Assembly (NCBI RefSeq): GCF_902859855.1
Contig: NZ_CADIKH010000012.1
Coordinates: 1 to 64,000, forward strand
DNA length: 64,000 nt
Source: Paraburkholderia humisilvae
GTDB lineage: Bacteria > Pseudomonadota > Gammaproteobacteria > Burkholderiales > Burkholderiaceae
Direction: 5' to 3'
Shown: positions 35,247-44,080 of the stretch, piece after piece
Layout of the letters: every line of letters starts with the position of its first letter
Numbering within the stretch: the stretch's first letter is position 1
Translations under genes and position numbers: made by a program
Notes under the pieces: generated by a model
Seen by the model: the letters and a program-made list of their open reading frames with translations, nothing else
What the model was told of the DNA's origin: nothing
Database searches by the model: none

Positions 35247-36302
35247 GTGAGCATCGGGGAATACTACAAACAGCTCAATCTGCCTGAAACCGCATCGCAG
35301 GAAGAGATCAAGCGGGCGTATCGACGCCTGCGAGCGAAGTACCATCCCGACCGGAACAAGGGCCGCGAGTCGAATGTCGAGCCCATCTTCAAGCGGATTC
35401 AGGAAGCGTTCGAGGTGCTGACCGGCGCGCGCGCGCCGACGCCGCATGGGCCGTCCGGCACACAGGAAGCAAGCCGCCATGCGCAGACGCGCCAGCCGCA
35501 GTCGCATCGCTCGGACGAGCGCGATGCGCGCAAGCCGTGGTCGGCGGCGGCGAATCGCTGGCATGCGTACCGCTCCGGCGAAGAAGGGCCGCCGCTACGC
35601 GGCGCAAACCGGCACGACAAGCTCTATGTGCCGCTCGAAGCCGCTCTGAACGGCGGCCATGTGCCGACCAGTTACCAGATAACCGCGCCCTGCAAGCAAT
35701 GCCGCGGCATGAGTGCGCGTTTCAACCCCGGGCGCTGCCCGGACTGCGAAGGACAAGGCAAAACCGCACACGGTACGCGTTGCGGCAGTTGTGGCGGCAG
35801 CGGACGCGCGAACGTCAACCGCTGCGCCGCGTGTCAGAACACCGGCTCGGAAAGCTACTGGAAAACCGATCAGGTCGCCGTGCCCGCCGGCGCCTGGGAC
35901 GGCCAGCAACTAACGGTGACCGGCGGCGGATTCCCCGGGTCGAATGGCGGCCCGGCGGGCGACGCAATCCTTTCGGTGGTCATTCTGTGCGGGTCCGATA
36001 TCCAGCGCGACGGGCTCAATCTGATCGGCGAACTGAACGTCGATTTCGTGACCGCGACGCTGGGCGGTCCGTTCGAAACGCATCTGCTCGGCCGCGACCT
36101 GCGCATCGCGATTTCGCCGAACGCCGCGCAAGGCAGCGTGATCCGGCTTGCGTCACATGGACTGTCCGACGCGTCAGGCAACCAGGGCGAACTCAGGCTA
36201 CATGTCGTGCTCGCGATGCCCGCTGGCGCGGCGCATCTGACCGACGAACAGCGCGAACAGTTCAGACAGCTATTCGACGACGCGGCTCGCCGCGGCCTGT
36301 GA
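35247..36302 (+). CDS. DnaJ-type co-chaperone with zinc-finger repeats
   Basis: A 351-residue protein. An N-terminal J domain (YYKQLNLPETASQEEIKRAY; HPD in KYHPDRNKG) is followed by a polar linker (about 65-120). A four-repeat CxxC zinc region (CKQCRG, CPDCEGQG, CGSCGGSG, CAACQNTG) and DnaJ C-terminal substrate-binding beta domains come next (VPAGAWDGQQLTVTGGG, LLGRDLRIAISP). It lacks the usual G/F region and is shorter than housekeeping DnaJ, so it is an accessory type I-like J protein. A GTG start (VSIGEYYKQL) is chosen; a TTG eight codons upstream is possible. Confidence 0.85.
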   Translation: MSIGEYYKQLNLPETASQEEIKRAYRRLRAKYHPDRNKGRESNVEPIFKRIQEAFEVLTGARAPTPHGPSGTQEASRHAQTRQPQSHRSDERDARKPWSAAANRWHAYRSGEEGPPLRGANRHDKLYVPLEAALNGGHVPTSYQITAPCKQCRGMSARFNPGRCPDCEGQGKTAHGTRCGSCGGSGRANVNRCAACQNTGSESYWKTDQVAVPAGAWDGQQLTVTGGGFPGSNGGPAGDAILSVVILCGSDIQRDGLNLIGELNVDFVTATLGGPFETHLLGRDLRIAISPNAAQGSVIRLASHGLSDASGNQGELRLHVVLAMPAGAAHLTDEQREQFRQLFDDAARRGL

Positions 36303-36386
36303 TAATACTTTTACGAACGGTCTGCTTCGTTTTTGCCAGCCTGTGCGCCCACGCTTTGTCGCGAATGTGAACCACAGCGCGACACT

Positions 36387-36977
36387 TCAATGCGCAACGT
36401 CGCGACTCCCGGCGAGCAGATCGACCAGCGCAGTCGCGCCGCGACGCCATGAGCGATCCGTATTGCCACGCATGTCCACCGAACGCTGAAACACCGTTTG
36501 TCCAGTCGCGACGTCCTCGATGCGCAAATTGATGTTGAGGATCAGATTGCTGATCTTCTGCACCCAGCACACCCCGACACGCTCGACGTTGAGCTTGCGG
36601 CCAATCTCCAGTTCGCAGCCGTTGCACGCGTTCAGGTTCTGCGACGCCTGAAGCCTGGCGATCAATGCACCGGCCGGTGCGTTGTCAGTCACGCGATACA
36701 ACGCGCGCCTGTTCAACTCGCTGCGCAGTGCGTCGCTCACCATGCGTATGCGCGCCGCGTCCTGCTGCACCGTGGCCGTGTCGTTGTACGCGGCGTTGTC
36801 GTCGATCAGCGCACAGTCCATCACCGCGATGGACTTCGTCGTGTCGGTATCGGTATCGGCCGCCCGTGCATCGGTGCCAATGAACAGCGCGGCCCATGCG
36901 ATGCCGATGATGAGCGCAACACCGCGAACCCGCGCGGGGGTGGCAAAACGTGGGGCTTCGTTACGCACAGCCGTCAT
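36387..36977 (-). CDS. Exported DUF2380/DUF3280-like protein
   Basis: A 196-residue protein with a long N-terminal signal (VALIIGIAWAALFIGTDARAAD). The mature part starts KSIAVMDCALIDDNA and continues RIRMVSDALRSEL, CNGCELEIGRKLNVERVGVCWVQKISNLILNINL, which resembles the DUF2380/DUF3280 family of periplasmic proteins of unknown role. It is divergent from the ankyrin gene; three 10-bp iterated repeats lie between. Confidence 0.65.
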   Translation of the reverse strand: MTAVRNEAPRFATPARVRGVALIIGIAWAALFIGTDARAADTDTDTTKSIAVMDCALIDDNAAYNDTATVQQDAARIRMVSDALRSELNRRALYRVTDNAPAGALIARLQASQNLNACNGCELEIGRKLNVERVGVCWVQKISNLILNINLRIEDVATGQTVFQRSVDMRGNTDRSWRRGATALVDLLAGSRDVAH

Positions 36978-37031
36978 GATGACCGCCCTCGCAGCGCATC
37001 GGCATCTGATAGAGGTTTATTCGAGTCGACC

Positions 37032-37061
37032 CATTGCGTCACATTGCGTCACATTGCGTCA
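37032..37061. repeat. Three tandem 10-bp repeats between DUF2380-like and ankyrin genes
   Basis: CATTGCGTCA occurs three times head to tail without change, one helical turn apart. They lie in a divergent intergenic region, where such spacing could place regulator molecules on one DNA face. Simple slippage is equally possible. Confidence 0.8.
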
Positions 37062-37202
37062 ACGTGAAGTAGCACGATCCGGACCTACAGTACTGCGATT
37101 GCACGTCGTCAAGCGATACGCGCTATGCTTGACGATCCCGCGACGCCGGTCAATGCCGCAACAGCATGCCGGCGCAGCCCGCCCCATCACGAGGAGTCCG
37201 CG

Positions 37203-37745
37203 ATGACCGACATCCAGAAGCCGACCCAGGCGCAGCAACCGTCCGACGATATCGACCCGCAACTGCTTGAACTCGCGCACGAAGTGTTCGAACTGGCAAG
37301 ACGCGGCGATGCAACGATGCTCGCCGCGGTGCTTGAGAAAGGCGTGCCGCCGAACCTGCGCAACGAAAAGGGCGACAGCCTCCTGATGCTCGCCGCGTAT
37401 CACGGCCATGAAGACGCGGTGCGCACGCTGCTCGAACAGGGCGCGGACGCGAACTTGCGCAACAACAACGGGCAGACACCGCTCGCCGGCGCCGCATTCA
37501 AAGGGTACAAATCGATCATCGAGGTCCTGCTCGATCATGGCGCGGATGTCGAAGGCGCGTCGCCGGACGGCCGTACCGCGCTGATGGTGGCCGCGATGTT
37601 CAACCGCACCGACATTGTCGATCTGCTGATTGCACGCGGCGCGAACCCTCAGGCGCGCGATGCGGGCGGCAACTCCGCCGCCGATGCGGCCGCGCGCATG
37701 GGCGCGACCGATACCGCCGCGCAACTGTCCAAGCCGCGCGGCTGA
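37203..37745 (+). CDS. Ankyrin-repeat protein
   Basis: A 180-residue soluble protein. After a polar N-terminus there are four or five ankyrin repeats from about residue 40 (GDSLLMLAAYHGHEDAVRTL, NGQTPLAGAAFKGYKSIIEV, DGRTALMVAAMFNRTDIVDL). No signal peptide is present, so it acts in the cytoplasm as a binding protein. A GAGGAG precedes the ATG. The partner is unknown. Confidence 0.88.
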   Translation: MTDIQKPTQAQQPSDDIDPQLLELAHEVFELARRGDATMLAAVLEKGVPPNLRNEKGDSLLMLAAYHGHEDAVRTLLEQGADANLRNNNGQTPLAGAAFKGYKSIIEVLLDHGADVEGASPDGRTALMVAAMFNRTDIVDLLIARGANPQARDAGGNSAADAAARMGATDTAAQLSKPRG

Positions 37746-37944
37746 ACCTTCCACCCGGCGGCGGCCCGCTCAGGGTTCGCCGCTGTCCCGGGCTTCGCTT
37801 GGCTCGTGGTTAAATAGCGCCGGCGGATGGACTCCTGTGTCGCAACGGCGACGCAGTCGCGGCGCGACAACAGCGCGGCAACGCCGCAGCCCTGCCCGCG
37901 GTCCTGCCGTCGCGCGCCATCTGCAAAACCACGAAAGGCACCCG

Positions 37945-38805
37945 GTGACCCAGACCTTCGACGAGCTCGCAGCGATCATTCGCGAGAACTTTCCCGAACT
38001 GAGCCCGCAATTTCAGCTTGCGGCGGCTTTTTTGCTCGACAACCCGGACGAAGTCGCGGTGCTATCGATGCGCAAGGTCGCCGAACGCGCCAGCGTGCAG
38101 CCGGCCGCCATGGTGCGGCTTGCGCAGTCTCTCGGCTTTCCCGGCTGGAACGAGCTGCGGGAAATCTTCGTCAGCCGTCTGCGGACCCGGCCCGAACCGC
38201 TGAGCGCGAAGGCACGCACGCTGGTCAAAGGCGGCTCTGGCAACCGTTTGACCCACGAGCTGGCACTTGCGCAGGCGCACAACCTCGACACCACCGTTGC
38301 GCACAACACAGCGCTCGTCGCTGACGCGGCGAAGCTGATCCGCAAGGCGCCGCACGTGCATGTAGCGGGATTTCGTTCGTGCTTTCCGGTCGCGTTCGGG
38401 CTCGTCTACGGCTACCGGCTGTTCCGCTCGTCAGTCAGCCTGATCTCGGCGGAAGCCGGCACGCTGGAAATGCAGTTGCGCGGCATCGATAAACGGCACG
38501 CGACGGTCGTGATCAGCTTCGCGCCCTATTCGACCGAAGCGGTACGGGTCGCCGAGGCCGCCATACGGCAGGGCTCGCGTCTGATCGCGCTGACTGACAG
38601 CGCGGTGTCGCCGATCGCGCTGAATGCGGACCATACGCTGGTCTTCTCGCACGAGACGCCATCGTTTTTCCCGTCGCTGGTCGCCGCCTCGGCGCTCGCC
38701 GAGATGCTAGTTGCGCATCTGCTCGCACTGGAAGGCAAGGAGGCGGTCGCGCAGCTCGAGGAAGCGGAAGCCGCACTGCATGCGAGCGGCGCTTACTCGG
38801 TGTAG
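37945..38805 (+). CDS. MurR/RpiR-family transcriptional regulator
   Basis: A 286-residue regulator. The N-terminal RpiR HTH covers about residues 1-75 (MRKVAERASVQPAAMVRLAQSLGFPGWNEL). The SIS sugar-phosphate-binding domain is at about 125-260 (HVAGFRSCFPVAFGLVYGYRLF; SFAPYSTEAVRVAEAA). A GTG start follows AAAGG. It precedes the class III aminotransferase gene in the same direction, with a symmetric promoter region between them, so it likely regulates that gene. Confidence 0.87.
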   Translation: MTQTFDELAAIIRENFPELSPQFQLAAAFLLDNPDEVAVLSMRKVAERASVQPAAMVRLAQSLGFPGWNELREIFVSRLRTRPEPLSAKARTLVKGGSGNRLTHELALAQAHNLDTTVAHNTALVADAAKLIRKAPHVHVAGFRSCFPVAFGLVYGYRLFRSSVSLISAEAGTLEMQLRGIDKRHATVVISFAPYSTEAVRVAEAAIRQGSRLIALTDSAVSPIALNADHTLVFSHETPSFFPSLVAASALAEMLVAHLLALEGKEAVAQLEEAEAALHASGAYSV

Positions 38806-38878
38806 TGCGCGCTTCAAATAACCGCGCGACAGATGTGATGCATCACGCGCTCACCCGCCTTCCGCACGATTTCCCGCA

Positions 38879-38920
38879 TTGACAACATTTGTTGTTGTTA
38901 ATGTAGAATTTAACATCGTG
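38879..38920 (+). promoter_or_regulatory. Promoter and operator-like repeats of the aminotransferase gene
   Basis: TTGACA (38879) and TAGAAT (38904) form a promoter with a 19-nt spacer in an AT-rich island. The dyad CAACA-TT-TGTTG sits in the spacer, and GTTAA-N8-TTAAC overlaps the -10 region. The upstream MurR/RpiR protein is the candidate repressor. The gene also has a strong GGAGGCGGGAG ribosome-binding site. Confidence 0.5.
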
Positions 38921-38948
38921 TGTTTCATCCACTTCCGGAGGCGGGAGA

Positions 38949-40295
38949 ATGACCAGGGTATTCCATCGTGCGCCGCGCGCCACGTTGCCGGTCGCGGTAG
39001 CCGGTGAAGGCATCGAGATCATCGATTCGCACGGCAAGCGTTATATCGATGCCAGCGGCGGCGCAGCCGTTTCGTGCCTCGGGCACAGCAACCAGCGCGT
39101 GATCGACGCGATCAAGCGCCAGGTTCAGCAACTGCCGTACGCGCACACGTCGTTCTTCACCACCGAAGCCGCCGAGCACCTCGCCGAGCATCTCGTCGAC
39201 GCGGCGCCATCCGGCCTGAGCCATGTGTATTTCGTGTCCGGCGGCTCCGAAGCGATCGAAGCGGCGCTGAAGCTCGCGCGCCAGTATTTCGTCGAAAAGG
39301 GCCAGCCGCAGCGGCGCCATTTCATCGCACGACGCCAGAGCTATCACGGCAATACGCTCGGCGCGCTCGCGATCGGCGGCAATGCGTGGCGCCGCGAGCC
39401 GTTCCTGCCGATTCTGATCGAAGCGCATCATGTGAGCCCGTGTTTCGCGTATCGCGAACAGCATGCCGGCGAAACTGACGAAGCCTACGCACAGCGTCTT
39501 GCCGACGAACTCGAAGCAAAGATTGTCGAACTTGGGCCCGACACGGTCGCGGCATTCGTCGCCGAAACGGTGGTCGGTGCGACGGCCGGCGCGGTGCCGC
39601 CGGTGCGCGAATACTTCCGCAAGATCCGCGCCGTCTGCGACAAATATGGCGTGCTGCTGATTCTCGACGAAATCATGTCCGGCATGGGCCGCACGGGCTA
39701 TCTGTTCGCGTGCGAAGAAGACGGCGTGGCGCCCGATCTGCTGACCATTGCGAAGGGGCTCGGCGCCGGCTATCAGGCGATCGGCGCAACGCTCGTCAGC
39801 GAAGAGATTTATCGGACCATCGTCGGCGGATCGGGCTTCTTTCAGCATGGGCATACGTATATCGGGCACGCAGCTGCATGCGCCGCGGCGCTTGAAGTGC
39901 AAAGGGTGATCGTCGAAGAACGGCTGCTCGACAACGTGAAGGCGCGCGGCGAACAATTGCGCGCATTGCTGCGCGAGCGCTATGCGCATCATCCGTCGGT
40001 CGGCGACGTGCGCGGCCGGGGTCTCTTTGTCGGCGTCGAACTCGTGCGGGACCGTGCGACGAAGTCGCCGTTCGATCCGAAACACAAGCTGCACTCGCTG
40101 ATCAAGCACGAAGCGATGCAGCGCGGGCTGATGGTGTACCCGATGGGCGGCACCGTCGACGGCAAGCGCGGGGACCATGTGCTGCTTGCACCGCCGTTTA
40201 TTTGCACCGGGCAGCAGATCGCGACGATCGTCGAGCGGCTTGGTGATGCGATCGATGCTGCATTGCGCTCGATCGGCGCGGCAACCGCACGCTGA
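38949..40295 (+). CDS. Class III PLP-dependent aminotransferase
   Basis: A 448-residue class III (ornithine/omega-amino acid type) aminotransferase. It has FVSGGSEAIEAALKLARQY, LLILDEIMSGMGRTG and the PLP Lys near 270 in TIAKGLGAGYQAIGA. Relatives transfer amino groups from omega-amino acids or amines to pyruvate or 2-oxoglutarate; the substrate is not deducible. Downstream is a carboxymuconolactone-decarboxylase-like gene, possibly co-transcribed. Confidence 0.88.
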   Translation: MTRVFHRAPRATLPVAVAGEGIEIIDSHGKRYIDASGGAAVSCLGHSNQRVIDAIKRQVQQLPYAHTSFFTTEAAEHLAEHLVDAAPSGLSHVYFVSGGSEAIEAALKLARQYFVEKGQPQRRHFIARRQSYHGNTLGALAIGGNAWRREPFLPILIEAHHVSPCFAYREQHAGETDEAYAQRLADELEAKIVELGPDTVAAFVAETVVGATAGAVPPVREYFRKIRAVCDKYGVLLILDEIMSGMGRTGYLFACEEDGVAPDLLTIAKGLGAGYQAIGATLVSEEIYRTIVGGSGFFQHGHTYIGHAAACAAALEVQRVIVEERLLDNVKARGEQLRALLRERYAHHPSVGDVRGRGLFVGVELVRDRATKSPFDPKHKLHSLIKHEAMQRGLMVYPMGGTVDGKRGDHVLLAPPFICTGQQIATIVERLGDAIDAALRSIGAATAR

Positions 40296-40414
40296 CGCGA
40301 TGTGCTACTCGGGCGATGTGCTGCTGCGGCGATGCGTTACCGCGGCGGCGCGCGGCGGCCGCGATGCGCCGCTGGCGATATGATTCTTGCGCCCTCTCCC
40401 TCCTGAAACCCGCC

Positions 40415-40969
40415 ATGAACCCAAGACTTCCGGAATTCCAGACCGCGACCGCCACCGACGAACAGAAGACCATCCTCAACGAGATTCTGAGCGGCCCGCG
40501 CGGCAACCTCAACGGTCCGTTTCTCGGCTGGATCTTCAGCCCGCAGCTTGCCCAGCATGCCCAGCGCCTGGGTGCGTTTTGCCGCTACCAGACCGGCTTG
40601 CCGCTGCGCCTGTCGGAGCTGGCGATCCTCGTCACCGCTGCGCGCTGGCGGGCACAAGCCGAGTGGCACATCCACTATCCGATCGCAATGCAGGCGGGTT
40701 TGCCGGCAGACATCGCCGAAGCGATTCGCGTTGGCGCCGAACCGACGTTTGCCGAGCAGGACGAAGCACTGATCTACGCTTTCGCGACCGAGTTATACGA
40801 AACGAAACGCGTATCCGACGCGACCTACCAGCAAGCGGTCGGCCGCTTCGGTCATACGGTGGTCGTCAACCTGGTCGGCCTGCTCGGTTACTACGCGCTG
40901 GTCGCCATGACGCTCAATGTGTTCGATATGCGAGCCGACGGGCAAAACTCGCTGCCGTTCGCTGAATAG
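40415..40969 (+). CDS. Carboxymuconolactone decarboxylase-like protein
   Basis: A 184-residue AhpD/CMD-fold protein (QTGLPLRLSELAILVTAARW, EWHIHYPIAMQAGL, GRFGHTVVVNLVGLLGYY). The CxxC/CxxH redox Cys found in AhpD is absent (EWHIH), so it is of the non-redox CMD type. It is co-directional with the aminotransferase gene 119 nt upstream. Confidence 0.8.
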   Translation: MNPRLPEFQTATATDEQKTILNEILSGPRGNLNGPFLGWIFSPQLAQHAQRLGAFCRYQTGLPLRLSELAILVTAARWRAQAEWHIHYPIAMQAGLPADIAEAIRVGAEPTFAEQDEALIYAFATELYETKRVSDATYQQAVGRFGHTVVVNLVGLLGYYALVAMTLNVFDMRADGQNSLPFAE

Positions 40970-41005
40970 GCGTTTCTATCGAGCCGCGCATGCGCGGCCC
41001 CTTCC

Positions 41006-41150
41006 TTACTCGAACGCCTTGTCGTTAGGGTTCGCGTAAAGCTTCTTCATGGTGTCGTACATCGCCTTGATTTCGCCGCTCTTCATCACCTGCGCCATCG
41101 TTCCGACAGGCCAGCCCGTGCCGCGAGCGACGCCCGGCAAGCGCATCACG
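41006..41150 (-). pseudogene. Short C-terminal remnant of an amino-acid-type substrate-binding protein
   Basis: The last frame reads GWPVGTMAQVMKSGEIKAMY, followed by KKLYANPNDKAFE and a stop. The ending resembles the C-termini of GltI-like glutamate/aspartate-binding proteins (ALFxxPNDKAL). Only about 45 residues remain, with no start and no transporter neighbours. Confidence 0.45.
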
Positions 41151-42219
41151 CCAGTCTCAGCCCGCACACCGGCAAGATCTCCTGCACGACCGCGAAGCGA
41201 TGCTCCTTCACCGCGTCGTGAAACTTGCGATAGTCACTTGTTTCGAACGCCGGCGTCCATTGCGGAAGCTCGTCGCCGTCATCGTTGACCTTGATGCCTG
41301 TCGCGATGTGTTTCCACGAGCCGACGCCCTTCGGAATGTATTCCGGAATCGGCTCCTGAATGCCCGGTATCGAACCCGCCGCGACCGCGTCGCGCACCAC
41401 GTTGAGCCGCTTCATTTCATTCATGTCGATGTTGGTCGCGAGCAGTTGCTGCAGCGCCGTTTTCGCGGCGGCCGGCAGGCCCGGCTGAGCGACGAAATCG
41501 GCTGCCTTTGCGATCCACGCCTGCACGACACGGCAGGCCATGTCCGCAGCGGTCATGAATTCCGGCAGGTTATCGCGCCGCACCGTCATGCCTTTGCCAT
41601 TCTTGTAGTGCCATTTCGCCCACGGCAAGTCTGGATAGGTCAGCGCCGCGCCATGTCCGAGCGGCAGCGCACGCGTCAGCACGTCCGACTGCAGGCGGTC
41701 GACCAGGTGCACCGTGTAGCGCTCCAGACGCTCGAGCCAGTCTTCACGCGTGCAATCGTCCGCTTCGAGGTGCGAGACCTTGTTGTAGTCGGATTCGATG
41801 CCCGAGAACCCCTGGTGTGCCCAGGTATCCACGTAGGTGTGCAGCGTCACGCCTAACCGGTGCAGCCCGTTGTCCGCGTCGCGGCGCGCGAGCGCGTGCT
41901 TCACCAGATTGCGCGCGACATCGCTATCGGGCCGGCAGATCGCGCGTTCCTCGAGCGTGTCGCCGACGCCCGCGGGCAGAAAGTGAAACGGTGTCCAGAC
42001 GAGCCGGTTCAGATCATCCTGCACGTTCTGATAGTCGAACAGCTTGTGTGCCGATGCGAAGCGCTCGAACTGCTCGCCGCCCTCGAACTTCAGCAATCCC
42101 GGCGTCGTTGCGTCGTCGATGTACTGGCATGCATGCGCGACCGTTTGCGCATCCGGCGCCGACAGCCCGCCGAGCCTTGCCGCGATGTAGATCACCCCGT
42201 AATGGAAATCGATGTTCAT
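41146..42219 (-). CDS. DUF6765-like protein
   Basis: A 357-residue cytoplasmic protein starting MNIDFHYGVIYIAARLGG. It has His/Asp-rich helical segments (HTYVDTWAHQGFSG, LPLGHGAALTYPDLPWAKW) reminiscent of zinc-dependent phospholipase C-like folds, and fits what is called DUF6765. No function is established. The ATG lies at the conserved start; a TTG/GTG extension upstream is unlikely. Confidence 0.7.
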   Translation of the reverse strand: MNIDFHYGVIYIAARLGGLSAPDAQTVAHACQYIDDATTPGLLKFEGGEQFERFASAHKLFDYQNVQDDLNRLVWTPFHFLPAGVGDTLEERAICRPDSDVARNLVKHALARRDADNGLHRLGVTLHTYVDTWAHQGFSGIESDYNKVSHLEADDCTREDWLERLERYTVHLVDRLQSDVLTRALPLGHGAALTYPDLPWAKWHYKNGKGMTVRRDNLPEFMTAADMACRVVQAWIAKAADFVAQPGLPAAAKTALQQLLATNIDMNEMKRLNVVRDAVAAGSIPGIQEPIPEYIPKGVGSWKHIATGIKVNDDGDELPQWTPAFETSDYRKFHDAVKEHRFAVVQEILPVCGLRLA

Positions 42220-42395
42220 GGCGCCCCTCGTAGATTGGACGGCGCAAACGCTACGCCGTGTGCATTTGTCATACAAAACTGCGCCGCAAACGGCGGCTCA
42301 AGCCGTGCGCGACGCAATGCTCCTATCGAGAAATCGAATCAGTCACATCAGCTTTTAACGACAACGACTTAATCAATCAATTAATCGGGACGTTT

Positions 42396-43370
42396 TCATG
42401 ACAGGGCGGTCCGCAGCGCCGCCGCCGCCCGTTCGATCAGCGCCCGGCCCGCATCGAGCACGCCCGCCATTGACGCAAAGCCGTGAACCATGCCTTGCCA
42501 GCAAACATGTTCGACTTCGACTTGCGCCGCACGCAGCCTCGCCGCATATTCGTTGCCCTCGTCGCACAGAGGATCGTGATCGGCGGTGACGATCAGCGCC
42601 GGCGCGAGACCCGCCAGATCGTTTGCGAACAGCGGCGAAACATCCGCAGACGCGCGGTCGATCTCCGGCGGCAGCCACGCGTCATAGCGCTCCTTCATGT
42701 CCTGCCGGTCAACGAGGAAATCAGATGTGCCGAACGTCTGCCACGACGGGCGCGACATGGTCGCATCCGTGTTCGGATAAAGCAGAAGTTGCAGGCGCAA
42801 CGACACGCCGTTGCGTCGCGCGCGTTGCGCAACATAAGCGGCCAGCAGGCCGCCCGCACTATCGCCGCCCACTGCGACGCGCGTCGCATCGACATTCAGT
42901 TCGGCAGCCTGTTGAACCACCCATTGCAGCGCGGCCCATGCGTCTTCATTCGCGGCCGGATACGGATGCTCGGGTGCCAGACGATAGTCAACCGCAACGA
43001 CGACGCACTGTGCACGATTGGTGAGCGCGCGCAACAGCACGTCGTGACTGTCAAGATTGCCGCTGACGAAGCCGCCGCCGTGATAGTAGACCATCGCCGG
43101 CGCGGGGCGGCCAGCCGCACTTTCCTCAGCGCCGCCGCGCGGATCGTAGATACGCACCGGAATCGCGCCGCCGGGCCCCGGCAGTGTCCGATCGTTCACG
43201 TCGGCAACGGCCTCACGCGCACCATTCAACGCAGCCATGCTCACAATGCGCGCACGCACCGCGGCAAGCCGCTCCAGCCATGTCATCGACGCCGTTGCAA
43301 CAGGCTGCGCCGCAGCCTGCCGACGACGTTCTTCAAGCATGGCCACCACCTGCGGATCAAGCTCGTCCAT
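42396..43370 (-). CDS. Alpha/beta hydrolase, hormone-sensitive-lipase type
   Basis: A 324-residue esterase of HSL family IV. The oxyanion motif is YYHGGGFVSG (near 96-104), the nucleophile Ser171 lies in GGDSAGGLL, and the Asp and His are in VTADHDPLCDEG and GMVHGF. No signal peptide from the chosen ATG MDELDPQV. The frame is open a further 88 codons upstream, but that part has no hydrolase similarity. Confidence 0.87.
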   Translation of the reverse strand: MDELDPQVVAMLEERRRQAAAQPVATASMTWLERLAAVRARIVSMAALNGAREAVADVNDRTLPGPGGAIPVRIYDPRGGAEESAAGRPAPAMVYYHGGGFVSGNLDSHDVLLRALTNRAQCVVVAVDYRLAPEHPYPAANEDAWAALQWVVQQAAELNVDATRVAVGGDSAGGLLAAYVAQRARRNGVSLRLQLLLYPNTDATMSRPSWQTFGTSDFLVDRQDMKERYDAWLPPEIDRASADVSPLFANDLAGLAPALIVTADHDPLCDEGNEYAARLRAAQVEVEHVCWQGMVHGFASMAGVLDAGRALIERAAAALRTALS

Positions 43371-43724
43371 CGGTATGCCCTCCCTCACCGGATTCGGTCG
43401 ATCTTCTCTTAACGTGTGGGCATAACAGTTATTCCGCCCGGTGTGGCGCCCCAACGCCACTCGATCGAGTCCATGCGAACCCTCGTTGCATGACGAAAAT
43501 GCCGTTCGAATCCGCAGTCCGACTGCCGCGCCACTAACGAGAATCGTCGGCAGCGCATGCCAATAGCGGTCGATGCTGGCCGGCGGGCCCTGGCGAAGCA
43601 CCGTTCCGGCCGTGAGTCGAAAGAGCAGTTTCATGAGCCGCCGGGCGATTCACGCGAACGGCGCGCGCACCTAAAGTTCAGCCCATGCCGTCATCGACGG
43701 AAACTCTTTTAAAAGGTGTTCGCC
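43371..43724. other. Intergenic region with an unassigned open frame
   Basis: This region separates the hydrolase from the divergent DUF4148 gene and must contain both promoters. On the minus strand an open frame starting MKLLFRLTAGTVLRQGPP runs into the hydrolase gene and reads like protein for about 40 residues. I cannot assign it; it may be a relic. No repeats of note. Confidence 0.4.
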
Positions 43725-44057
43725 ATGAAACGTCTGAACCTGGCTCTTGTTGTTGCAGCGCTGCTGGCCGCCCCGTTTGCCGCTCATGCAACGGATCCCG
43801 CCCCCCTCACCCGCGCTCAGGTTCGTAACGAACTGCTCTCGGCTGAGCAGAACGGCACGTATCCGACCAGCAAGGTTCACTATCCGGACGCGCAACCCAA
43901 TGCTGCGACCACGTATGTCGCGAATCGCGCGGCCAGCAAGGCCGCCGCTGACGGCGCGTACGGCGGTTCCGCAAACGGCAGCTTCGCATCCGGTTCACGT
44001 TCGGGCGCCGGATGGAGCGACCGCCCTCAACTCAGCAACCTGTATAGCCACCACTAA
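43725..44057 (+). CDS. DUF4148-type small exported protein
   Basis: A 110-residue protein with a clear signal peptide (MKRLNLALVVAALLAAPFAAHA). The mature part TRAQVRNELLSAEQNGTYP then YPDAQPNAA is typical of DUF4148 proteins, abundant in Burkholderia relatives and of unknown role. AAAGG precedes the ATG. It is followed closely by a YkgB-like membrane protein gene, probably co-transcribed. Confidence 0.85.
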   Translation: MKRLNLALVVAALLAAPFAAHATDPAPLTRAQVRNELLSAEQNGTYPTSKVHYPDAQPNAATTYVANRAASKAAADGAYGGSANGSFASGSRSGAGWSDRPQLSNLYSHH

Positions 44058-44080
44058 TGAACGATACGAAGGAGCAAAGC

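Noticed and set aside
40300..40414. GC-rich GCGATG/GCGGCG repeats before the CMD-like gene
   Set aside because: Low-complexity GC-rich spacer without exact unit structure; not reported as a repeat element.
43371..43634. 88-codon N-terminal extension of the alpha/beta hydrolase
   Set aside because: Hydrolases of this family start close to the MDELDP-like segment; the extension has no known similarity, though it may be a relic.
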